Positions 52,907-59,444 of a stretch of 64,000 nucleotides of DNA are shown one piece after another; the first letter of the stretch is position 1, and every line of letters begins with the position of its first letter. The translations under genes were made by a program, and so were the position numbers. The DNA is taken from contig CAJUCN010000015.1 in NCBI GenBank assembly GCA_910585005.1, forward strand, positions 1-64,000, in the 5' to 3' direction. The stretch is from an uncultured Lachnospiraceae bacterium. Its GTDB lineage: Bacteria; Bacillota; Clostridia; Lachnospirales; Lachnospiraceae. The notes beneath the pieces are model-generated. The model did no database searches, had not been told where the DNA came from, and saw nothing but the letters and a program-made list of their open reading frames with translations.

Positions 52907-54224
52907 GTGAGTCTCTCCCCATCTTTTTTCTGCTTTCTTTGTCAGAGGCAGCTTTCACAATATTAATCAGGTTTCCAAGATAGGACAATGATCCAAAGGC
53001 TATGATCACAGTATCCTTGTTAGCTGACAGATAAGCAAGTTCCACCGCTTCCTGGATGCTGTCAACAGAAGTCACGTTTCCATGGTACTGCTTTGCCGTA
53101 CAAGCCAATTCATAGGAAGAAAGTCCCCTCTCCCCAATCGTCGGAACCGTAAAAACCTGTGCTGCCAATGGACAGGCTGCCTTTAAGATCTCTTCCTGTT
53201 CTTTGTCCCTCAATATTCCTATTATATATATAATTCTTCTGTTTGTAAAATAAAACTGTATCGTCTGTGCAAGACGCGCAGCGCCATCCCTGTTATGCGC
53301 CCCATCAACAATAAACAGCGGGTTCTTCGCAAGTACCTGAAACCGCCCAGGCCAAAAAGCGTCTGAAAGCCCTTTATATATAGCTTTTTCTTTTACCAGA
53401 AATCCCGCCTTAGCCAACTCTTCCATTGCACACACTGCAAGCATTGCATTTTCCAGTTGGTATCTCCCCGCCATATGGATGGTTAAATCCTCATATTTCC
53501 CGTAACGGAAACTTTGTCTATCCAGGCTGCTTTTTATCCCCTTTAAATTGGATGGGTCGGCTATGGAAAGAGGGATAGAAAACTCCTCTGCCTTCCTTTC
53601 CAGCACTGCCATAACCTCCTTATCCCCCTGAAGCGCCAAAGCCCTTGACCCGGGTTTCATGATTCCGGCTTTGTTCTCCGCTATTTGAGGAAGAGTGTCT
53701 CCCAGAACCCCCATATGATCCAGACTAATGGATGTAAAAATCTCCAAGACCGTGTTCTTTACTATATTGGTAGCATCCAATAGTCCCCCCAATCCTGTTT
53801 CCAACACCACAATATCGCACTTTTGCTCTTTAAAATAGCAAAAAGCCATTGCCGTTTCTATCTCAAAAGCAGTGGGATGGTTAAATCCCTCCGCTACAAT
53901 TTCTTCGCATTTGTTTTTGATCAGTTCCAGTAGACGACACAGTTCCTTTTGACTTATCGGTCTTCCATTTAGCTGAATCCTCTCCCGGTATTCAAAAATG
54001 GTAGGGGAAAGATACCGGCCTACCCGATATCCCGATGTCTTCAATATTTCCGAACAAAAAGCAAGCACCGAACCTTTTCCATTGGTTCCCGCAATGTGGA
54101 TGAATTTCAATCCATCCTGGGGATCTCCCAGGCGTCTGCAAAGCCGCTCCATATTTGCAAGTCCAGGAATACTACCATACTTTTTTAATTCTTCCACATA
54201 ATTTAACGCTTCCTGATAGTTCAT
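52884..54224 (-). CDS. folC: Dihydrofolate synthase/folylpolyglutamate synthase
   Basis: FolC adds glutamate to dihydropteroate and further glutamates to folates. The 446-residue product has the P-loop GTNGKGSVLAF (about 45-55), SLDHMGVLGDT and the Mur-ligase C-terminal domain (IVDGAHNRDGA). First gene of the folC-folE-HD-folP-folBK-DUF6472 operon; GGAG nine bases upstream of the ATG. Confidence 0.95.
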   Translation of the reverse strand: MNYQEALNYVEELKKYGSIPGLANMERLCRRLGDPQDGLKFIHIAGTNGKGSVLAFCSEILKTSGYRVGRYLSPTIFEYRERIQLNGRPISQKELCRLLELIKNKCEEIVAEGFNHPTAFEIETAMAFCYFKEQKCDIVVLETGLGGLLDATNIVKNTVLEIFTSISLDHMGVLGDTLPQIAENKAGIMKPGSRALALQGDKEVMAVLERKAEEFSIPLSIADPSNLKGIKSSLDRQSFRYGKYEDLTIHMAGRYQLENAMLAVCAMEELAKAGFLVKEKAIYKGLSDAFWPGRFQVLAKNPLFIVDGAHNRDGAARLAQTIQFYFTNRRIIYIIGILRDKEQEEILKAACPLAAQVFTVPTIGERGLSSYELACTAKQYHGNVTSVDSIQEAVELAYLSANKDTVIIAFGSLSYLGNLINIVKAASDKESRKKMGRDSHGKQRES

Positions 54225-54302
54225 CTCCCATATCTCCTATATGCATAATCTTTCCCAGCGCTGCCATACTATTATCAAAAACAGTTAGGACATCATACCA
54301 TC

Positions 54303-54695
54303 ATGTTAAAAAATTTTCTAAAATGCGGCCTTACCGGCTGGTGCATGGAAATCATCTTTACCGCTTTGGATTCCCTGCGCCGCCGCGATATGCGTCTTAT
54401 GGGACAGACCTCCCTATGGATGTTTCCCATTTATGGAAGCGCCTGTCTTTTATCCATCCTGCATAAGCCCCTGAAAAACTTTCCTGCCTGGCTCCGTGGC
54501 AGCGTCTATGCTCTTTGCATCTATACCTGCGAATATCTGACAGGACGGTTATTAGATAAGCATCATATATGCCCTTGGAACTACGAAAATTCCCGTTGGC
54601 ATATCCGCAGGATCATTCGCCTGGACTACTTCCCCAACTGGTTTTTGGCCGGCCTGCTATTTGAAAAGATCCTATCCCGCAAGAAAGCGGTATGA
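54303..54695 (+). CDS. CmpB-like putative ABC transporter permease (PF06541 type)
   Basis: The 130-residue product is a small membrane protein with about three or four helices. The pattern GWCMEIIFTAL, GQTSLWMFPIYGSA, LCIYTCEYLTGRLLD and CPWNYE matches the 'putative ABC-transporter type IV' (CmpB) family, whose transport role is predicted rather than shown. It is divergent from folC. The ribosome site is weak. Confidence 0.82.
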   Translation: MLKNFLKCGLTGWCMEIIFTALDSLRRRDMRLMGQTSLWMFPIYGSACLLSILHKPLKNFPAWLRGSVYALCIYTCEYLTGRLLDKHHICPWNYENSRWHIRRIIRLDYFPNWFLAGLLFEKILSRKKAV

Positions 54696-54708
54696 AATCT
54701 CATACCGC
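54687..54708. terminator. Convergent terminator hairpin
   Basis: GCGGTATGA (54687-54695) and TCATACCGC (54700-54708) form a 9-bp stem with a 4-nt loop. The CmpB-like stop codon is inside the stem. The minus-strand tail TTTCTTG suits the PH-domain gene coming from the other side. Confidence 0.7.
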
Positions 54709-54728
54709 CATGTTCCCAATCCCATTTC

Positions 54729-55112
54729 TTAATCTGAAAAATCTCCCTCAGAAATATCCGCTTCCGCCCCAATATCCAACGTATTTAACGTACGGCGCCT
54801 CATCCTCGCCTGCTCTGACGCTTCCAAAATATAATTTTTGATCGCCTTGGAATTCCTGATATGGGAAAGCACCAGTTTCGGATGTGTTGTATCGCCAGTG
54901 TAACAGATCACTGTCCCCAATCCAAATATCCTTTCCATCAAGGTAGTGATAAGCTCCACATCCTGCACTTTATACATATAACAGTCATTTTCCACTTTCT
55001 TTAACAGCCCGCTGTTTATCGTGATCGTATTTTCTTTGATATAATACTTGGTAAATGTAAAAGGCAGTCCAAAAAACAGCCACCGCTTTGTTTCAATAAA
55101 TTCTGCTCCCAT
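54729..55112 (-). CDS. Bacterial PH-domain protein
   Basis: The 127-residue product has the beta-rich bPH2 pattern (KRWLFFGLPFTFTKYYIKEN, TITINSGLLKKVENDCYMYKV, DVELITTLMERIFGLGTV) and a C-terminal helix rich in Arg. There is no clear membrane helix. The function is unknown. It lies 33 bp downstream of nrdR and is probably co-transcribed. Confidence 0.85.
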   Translation of the reverse strand: MGAEFIETKRWLFFGLPFTFTKYYIKENTITINSGLLKKVENDCYMYKVQDVELITTLMERIFGLGTVICYTGDTTHPKLVLSHIRNSKAIKNYILEASEQARMRRRTLNTLDIGAEADISEGDFSD

Positions 55113-55145
55113 TTTTACTCCTTTGTATTCATTTTCATACTGGCC

Positions 55146-55595
55146 TTATTCCAAAACTTTCTTTAGTTCGTCCATAAAGGTATTGATATCCTTAAATTCC
55201 CTGTATACGGACGCAAAACGCACATAAGCCACCGCTTCTAAGTCTTTTAGCTTATTCATAACAAGTTCACCGATCACCCGGCTTGGAATCTCCTTTTCAT
55301 CCCCGCTAAAGATCTCTGTCTCCACTTCATCCACCAACTGCTTGATCTGGTTTACACTGATGGGACGTTTATGGCACGCGCGGAGTACCCCCGCTTCTAT
55401 CTTGGAGCGGTCATAGGTTTCCCTGTTATCATCCTTCTTAATCACAATCAACGGAATCGTCTCTATTTTCTCATAAGTCGTGAAACGTTTGTCACATTCA
55501 TCACAGACCCGGCGGCGTCTGATGGAATTATTATCCTCTGCTGGTCTTGAGTCTATCACTCTGGTATTTTCGTGGCCACAAAACGGACATTTCAT
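55146..55595 (-). CDS. nrdR: Transcriptional repressor NrdR
   Basis: NrdR senses ATP/dATP and represses ribonucleotide reductase genes. The 149-residue product has a zinc ribbon (CPFCGHENTRV ... CDECDKRF) and an ATP-cone domain (about 49-140, VIKKDDNRETYDRSK). GGGAGG before the ATG at 55595 decides the start; 31 open codons upstream are translated repeat DNA. No ribonucleotide reductase gene is present in the window. Its promoter lies about 340 bp upstream beyond a structured repeat region. Confidence 0.95.
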   Translation of the reverse strand: MKCPFCGHENTRVIDSRPAEDNNSIRRRRVCDECDKRFTTYEKIETIPLIVIKKDDNRETYDRSKIEAGVLRACHKRPISVNQIKQLVDEVETEIFSGDEKEIPSRVIGELVMNKLKDLEAVAYVRFASVYREFKDINTFMDELKKVLE

Positions 55596-55633
55596 AACTT
55601 TTCCTCCCTTAATAGATCCCTTACGGGCAGTAA

Positions 55634-55806
55634 CTGCCGTACGGGCAACAAACACTGCCGTGCGCCGATAAATCTGCCGTACGGGCAATAAACCTGCCGT
55701 GCGCCGATAAGCCTACCGTACGGGCAATAAATCTGGCCGTACGCCGATAAGCCTGCCGTACGGGCAATAAACCTGCCGTGCGCCGATAAATCTGCCGTAC
55801 GGGCAG
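55634..55806. repeat. Tandem array of alternating ~20-bp repeats upstream of nrdR
   Basis: Two unit types alternate: A, consensus CTGCCGTACGGGCAATAAAC (starting at 55634, 55674, 55713, 55753, 55792), and B, consensus CTGCCGTGCGCCGATAAAT (55655, 55694, 55733, 55773). The A-B period is 39-40 bp. Each A unit holds the near-palindrome TGCCGTACGGGCA. A further degenerate copy (TTACGGGCAGTAA) lies at 55621-55633. Units differ by one to three bases. Confidence 0.9.
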
Positions 55807-55926
55807 AGTCATCACAGGCACTGCCTAAGCAGTGCCTGTGATGACTCGCTTCGCTCGTCAAACACCAAAAGCTGCACCTGCTCATGCAAGCATGGCAGAT
55901 GCACTTTTGGGTGCTTGACTCTGCCC
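55801..55926. repeat. Double-hairpin element with 11-bp inverted arms (MITE-like or structured leader)
   Basis: The outer arms GGGCAGAGTCA (55801-55811) and TGACTCTGCCC (55916-55926) enclose two hairpins. Hairpin I is a perfect 19-bp stem (55806-55824 with 55829-55847) with loop CTAA. Hairpin II (55857-55919) is imperfect, with about 25 pairs including AAAAG/CTTTT and CATGC/GCATG. The bases of both hairpins overlap the outer arms, so the pairings compete. No protein is encoded. This is the only gene-free stretch over 300 bp (55596-56030); 55965-56030 shows nothing further. Confidence 0.85.
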
Positions 55927-55935
55927 TTTGCGTAC

Positions 55936-55964
55936 ATTATAGGTAAAATTGTAAATTATGTCAA
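55936..55964 (-). promoter_or_regulatory. Perfect-consensus sigma-A promoter of nrdR
   Basis: On the minus strand TTGACA (55959-55964), 17 bp and TATAAT (55936-55941). Transcription would start near 55929, three bases before the double-hairpin element, so the element and the tandem repeats form the nrdR leader. Confidence 0.85.
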
Positions 55965-56030
55965 CCATTTTAGAACGTGAAATATGTATATTTTCTTGCG
56001 AAAACGGTCATAATCCCAACAGGCAGGTTT

Positions 56031-56678
56031 TCACTTCACTCCGACCTGTCCGCAAATGTCATTCAGGCAGCATTTATCGCAATAAGGCTTTGTTCTTGCG
56101 GTGCACACTTCCCGTCCATGGTATACCAGCCTGTGGCAGAAATCGCTTCCTTCTTCCGGGGGAATAATCTTCCAAAGTTCCATTTCTACCTTTTTGGGTT
56201 CCTTCATTCCGTCTACCAGCCCCATACGGTTTACCAGACGGATGCAATGGGTATCGGTCACAATGGCCGGCTTTCCAAAAACATCACCCATAATCAGATT
56301 TGCACTTTTACGCCCTACACCTGGCAGGGACAACAGGGCGTCAAAGTCATCCGGAACATTCCCGTCATACTTTTCTTTTAGTATTTTCATACAGGCGCTG
56401 ATATCTCTTGCTTTGCTGTGCCCAAGGCCGCAGGGCTTTACGATCTCCTCAATTTCCTCCACTTTTGCCGCCGCCAGCGCCCCTACATCCGGGAACTTCT
56501 CATATAACCCCTGCACGACCACATTTACCCTTGCATCTGTACACTGCGCTGCAAGTCTTACACTGACCAGCAACTTCCATGCCTGATTATAATCCAACGT
56601 ACAACCTGCATCCGGATATTCCTTTTTCAGTCTTTCGATTATTTCCAGTGCCAGCTTATGTTTTGCTGTTTTTTTCAT
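56031..56678 (-). CDS. nth: Endonuclease III
   Basis: Nth is a DNA glycosylase/AP lyase for oxidised pyrimidines. The 215-residue product has the helix-hairpin-helix LSLPGVGRKSANLIMG with the catalytic Lys, the catalytic Asp in IVTDTHCIR, and a C-terminal [4Fe-4S] loop with the spacing Cx7Cx2Cx5C, one residue longer than the Cx6Cx2Cx5C of the E. coli enzyme. GGAGAGG eight bases before the ATG at 56678 sets the start; twenty codons upstream are open. Confidence 0.93.
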   Translation of the reverse strand: MKKTAKHKLALEIIERLKKEYPDAGCTLDYNQAWKLLVSVRLAAQCTDARVNVVVQGLYEKFPDVGALAAAKVEEIEEIVKPCGLGHSKARDISACMKILKEKYDGNVPDDFDALLSLPGVGRKSANLIMGDVFGKPAIVTDTHCIRLVNRMGLVDGMKEPKKVEMELWKIIPPEEGSDFCHRLVYHGREVCTARTKPYCDKCCLNDICGQVGVK

Positions 56679-56750
56679 ATGTATATCCTCTCCTATAACA
56701 TCGTGCCTCTTCCTGATCATCGTCTCCATGTTCAACATGCAGATATCTTC

Positions 56751-56780
56751 ATTATATCAGAACCTCTAAAAATAGTACAA
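56751..56780 (-). promoter_or_regulatory. Sigma-A-type promoter of nth
   Basis: On the minus strand TTGTAC (56775-56780), 18 bp and TATAAT (56751-56756), about 75 bp upstream of the nth ATG. Confidence 0.65.
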
Positions 56781-56782
56781 AA

Positions 56783-58132
56783 TTATTTTTTACAACACCC
56801 TTTTTGTGCCGGCCCACTCAAAAGTTCCCCCTCTTTATCAAACCGGGAGCCATGACAGGGACAGTCAAAGCTCTGTTCTTCCTCATTCCAGTACAGCCTG
56901 CATCCCATATGTGGGCACCGAAGTTTCCTGATTTTTCCAGCCTTAGGAGCAAACATTCCCTTGGATAATTCCTTTACGCTTACAGCCAAATCCTGTATAA
57001 AAGGACCGGCTGCCATCCGCGGATAAAAGCGTTGGGGAGAAAACAGCCGCCTGTAGGGATTTTCAATTCCACAGACCGCATCCCTGATGATCATCGCAGA
57101 CAACATAGCGGAAGTCATTCCCCACTTATGAAATCCTGTCTCCACATACCAATAGGGCGAAAAAAGAGAATAATTTCCAATCAGCGCCATTTGGTCATGA
57201 GGCATGCAATCCTGCGCCGACCAGCAAAATACTTCTTTTCCTGTGGGAAAATACATTTGCGCCTGTTTCTTCAGTTCCTCATATTGCCCCCCTTTTTGAT
57301 TTCTTCCTGTACGGTGGGCGCCTCCCCCTACCAGCAAAAAGTTTTCATAGTTCCGCAGCGACAATCCTCCCTGGTCAATGCTGTAATACATCCCCTTGGG
57401 CTGCATGGCGCTTTCCAATGCTATTACATAACTCCTTTCCTGATGCTCCCTGGCAAAATAAAATCCAGGTACATTGATAAAAGGATAATGAGATGCAAAA
57501 ATAATATGTTCCGCTTTCACGGTCCCGCAGTTGGTAATAATCCGATTCCCCTTTACCGAAAGAGCTTTTGTTTTCTCATAAACCACCAGCCCCCTTGAAA
57601 TCTCATCCATAAATTCCAACGGATGAAACTGCGCCTGCTCCTCAAAGCACACGGCGCCCACATGTTCCATGGGGAGATCTGTTTTTTCCAGAAATTTGGC
57701 ACAAAGGCCAAGTTCTTTGGCTGCCTGCGCTTCTTTCCATAAGGCATCTTTTTGACAGGCTGAATACAGGTATGACGGAAGCTGTTCAAAATGACACTTT
57801 ATCCCGCCTTCTCCTATTATCCGTCCATATTCCGAGATGGCCGCCTCCTGCGCCATAGCATAAAGCCGTGCTTTTTGGGGTCCCATCTTTTTTATCAGCT
57901 TACTGTAAATAAGCCCATGCTGGCTGGTAATCTTGGCCGTGGTATTTTGCGTCTGTCCTGACCCGATCCTGTCCGCTTCCAGTACTACTACCGGAACCCC
58001 GCTTTCTTCAAGCAGATAAGCGGTCAATATCCCCGCCATTCCTGCCCCAATGACTGCCGCTTCCACTGAAAGATCCTCTTTTAATGCCCCTCTTTCATGA
58101 ATTTGAACGGTACTGCTCCAAATAGATTCCAT
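56783..58132 (-). CDS. FAD-dependent oxidoreductase with C-terminal Rieske domain
   Basis: The 449-residue product has a DAO-type FAD domain with the dinucleotide motif GAGMAG (29-34) and VVVLEADRIGSGQTQNTTAK, and a short C-terminal Rieske [2Fe-2S] domain (about 400-445) with CPHMGC and CPCHGS, giving the usual two Cys and two His ligands. Such fusions are found in many Firmicutes; the substrate is unknown. GGAGG precedes the ATG at 58132; 29 upstream codons are open but overlap the divergent promoter region. Confidence 0.9.
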   Translation of the reverse strand: MESIWSSTVQIHERGALKEDLSVEAAVIGAGMAGILTAYLLEESGVPVVVLEADRIGSGQTQNTTAKITSQHGLIYSKLIKKMGPQKARLYAMAQEAAISEYGRIIGEGGIKCHFEQLPSYLYSACQKDALWKEAQAAKELGLCAKFLEKTDLPMEHVGAVCFEEQAQFHPLEFMDEISRGLVVYEKTKALSVKGNRIITNCGTVKAEHIIFASHYPFINVPGFYFAREHQERSYVIALESAMQPKGMYYSIDQGGLSLRNYENFLLVGGGAHRTGRNQKGGQYEELKKQAQMYFPTGKEVFCWSAQDCMPHDQMALIGNYSLFSPYWYVETGFHKWGMTSAMLSAMIIRDAVCGIENPYRRLFSPQRFYPRMAAGPFIQDLAVSVKELSKGMFAPKAGKIRKLRCPHMGCRLYWNEEEQSFDCPCHGSRFDKEGELLSGPAQKGCCKK

Positions 58133-58178
58133 ATTTCCTCCGACCTCTCTGCATCTTTCTAAAAACACTTTCTTCCAA

Positions 58179-58207
58179 TTGCCATCCCGTGAAATCTCTG
58201 TTATAAT
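58179..58207 (+). promoter_or_regulatory. Sigma-A-type promoter of the 58.2-kb gene
   Basis: TTGCCA (58179-58184), 17 bp and TATAAT (58202-58207), 38 bp before the ATG at 58246. It lies in the short divergent gap with the FAD/Rieske gene. Confidence 0.65.
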
Positions 58208-58245
58208 ACATCCTGTCAAAAAACTTAGGTCAATGGGAGCCAGCT

Positions 58246-58662
58246 ATGAAACAGAAGAAAATTTACATACCACTTTTTATCCTGATCTCTTTTCTTCTTC
58301 TGGGAATTTGCCTTGAAACCATCAAGACAGATTTCTTCTTTCCATGTACCGTTTCCGATTCTGAATTCCCTCTTGACCACCAATCTGCAATCACTCCCGC
58401 CGGAAAATCTTCTCCAATACCATTATTTGTGCAGGAAAAGCCCTCCGGACATCAGGGAACCGCCATAAGCTTAAGACGCCGTTTTGAAAAAAGCAGAATG
58501 GGCATAGACCGCTTTGGGCTTTCTGATCTTTGTATTGCAGGAGTTTCTTTACCCAAAATCCATTCCGCCGGGTCATCAATGATCCAGGAAATTTCCCGGA
58601 ACAAACCAAGTCATATGATCATAACCAGCTACATCCATCACAAGGACGGGCGAAAATCCTAA
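58246..58662 (+). CDS. Hypothetical protein with N-terminal membrane segment
   Basis: I do not recognise this 138-residue product. It begins with a positively charged, hydrophobic stretch (about 3-23, YIPLFILISFLLLGICLETI), a signal peptide or anchor, followed by a polar, low-complexity basic region without a known motif. GGGAG lies six bases before the ATG and a good promoter is present, which argues that it is expressed. It could be a small secreted protein, or the decayed remnant of a longer gene. Confidence 0.6.
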   Translation: MKQKKIYIPLFILISFLLLGICLETIKTDFFFPCTVSDSEFPLDHQSAITPAGKSSPIPLFVQEKPSGHQGTAISLRRRFEKSRMGIDRFGLSDLCIAGVSLPKIHSAGSSMIQEISRNKPSHMIITSYIHHKDGRKS

Positions 58663-58759
58663 TCTCCTATTTCATGAAATGACGAAATGATCAAAACCTA
58701 TGCTCTGCTTAGGTCTATTTGTGTTCTTATCATTATTAATGACAAAAAGGAGAATCAAA

Positions 58760-58903
58760 ATGAATATTGGAATTTATGCTTTAGTCTTTTTAGGGGGAGC
58801 TGTTGGCGCTCTTTCTTCCTTGTACATTGTTTTTTCATTGTTTGGCACCCTCGGGTACAAAATTTTCCGAAAAATAAAATATGGCGCTTCTTTGTATGAC
58901 TAA
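58760..58903 (+). CDS. Small membrane protein (47 residues)
   Basis: The product has one long or two short membrane helices (about 4-29, IYALVFLGGAVGALSSLYIV) and a basic C-terminus (KIFRKIKYGASLYD). AAGGAG seven bases before the ATG supports translation. The 97-bp region upstream contains the palindrome ATTTCATGAAAT and only a weak promoter candidate. A strong hairpin follows. The function is unknown. Confidence 0.65.
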   Translation: MNIGIYALVFLGGAVGALSSLYIVFSLFGTLGYKIFRKIKYGASLYD

Positions 58904-58939
58904 AACCGCTCAAATACTTTATATACTATAAACCACAGA

Positions 58940-58978
58940 CTATCCATGCTGGAAGTATTGTTCTTCCAGCATGGATAG
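58940..58978. terminator. 16-bp convergent hairpin
   Basis: CTATCCATGCTGGAAG (58940-58955), a 7-nt loop and CTTCCAGCATGGATAG (58963-58978) form a perfect stem between two convergent genes. Neither side has a long T run, but the position and stability fit a bidirectional terminator. Confidence 0.7.
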
Positions 58979-58983
58979 ATTGC

Positions 58984-59367
58984 TTACCTGTAGATCTCCA
59001 TCTTCCAAAGCCCATGCAAGTTACAATATGCATACGCCGCAACAGCCCTGTCTCCTTCCGCCAAATGGAATTCTGCCTCCGGGGTGCTTCCCGGATCCAG
59101 TTTGACAATCTGTCCGCCCTTTTCTGTTTCCAAAAATACCCATCCGATACTGTGCTCCTGTGTCATGGGATGAAAAACGCTTCCCACAGCCACCGCGATT
59201 TTCTGCCCGGTTTTCTCTACAATGGGAAGATGCTTCTCCCCCGCCCCTTCCGCCGTGGCAGGATCAAGAAGCGTATAGCCCTGCTGCAAAAGATTCTTGA
59301 TCTTCTCCTTATCGCCTGTCATCAAATATAAAATCTCATTGTTATTTTTTAAAAATACTGGTTCCAT
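58984..59367 (-). CDS. Desulfoferrodoxin/superoxide reductase-like protein
   Basis: Superoxide reductases reduce superoxide to peroxide in anaerobes using a His4-Cys1 iron site. The 127-residue product shows all five ligands: His46 (EKHLP), His66 and His72 (VFHPMTQEHSIGW), Cys115 and His118 (YCNLHGLWK). The N-terminal region lacks the four cysteines of the desulforedoxin centre, as in one-iron or class III forms. GAGGAG precedes the ATG at 59367. It lies 78 bp downstream of the oxygen-sensitive ferredoxin oxidoreductase genes. Confidence 0.9.
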   Translation of the reverse strand: MEPVFLKNNNEILYLMTGDKEKIKNLLQQGYTLLDPATAEGAGEKHLPIVEKTGQKIAVAVGSVFHPMTQEHSIGWVFLETEKGGQIVKLDPGSTPEAEFHLAEGDRAVAAYAYCNLHGLWKMEIYR

Positions 59368-59403
59368 CTTTCTCCTCATTTCTACGCGGCTTTTTGTGAC
59401 CGT

Positions 59404-59436
59404 CAAGTTTGTGGATTCCGCGCAGACACAAACTTG
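59404..59436. repeat. Inverted repeat between the superoxide reductase and POR genes
   Basis: CAAGTTTGTG (59404-59413) and CACAAACTTG (59427-59436), perfect over 10 bp with a 13-nt loop. There is no T run on either side, so it may be an RNA stability or processing element rather than a terminator. Confidence 0.55.
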
Positions 59437-59444
59437 CGTATGGC

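Noticed and set aside
55634..55806. Possible CRISPR array
   Set aside because: The repeats are contiguous 19-21 bp units without unique spacers, and no cas genes are nearby.
55592..55885. Open frames across the nrdR upstream repeats, giving repetitive peptides rich in Arg, Tyr and Ala
   Set aside because: More than one frame is open because the repeat units lack stop codons in those frames. There are no ribosome sites, and the nrdR start is fixed by GGGAGG before 55595.
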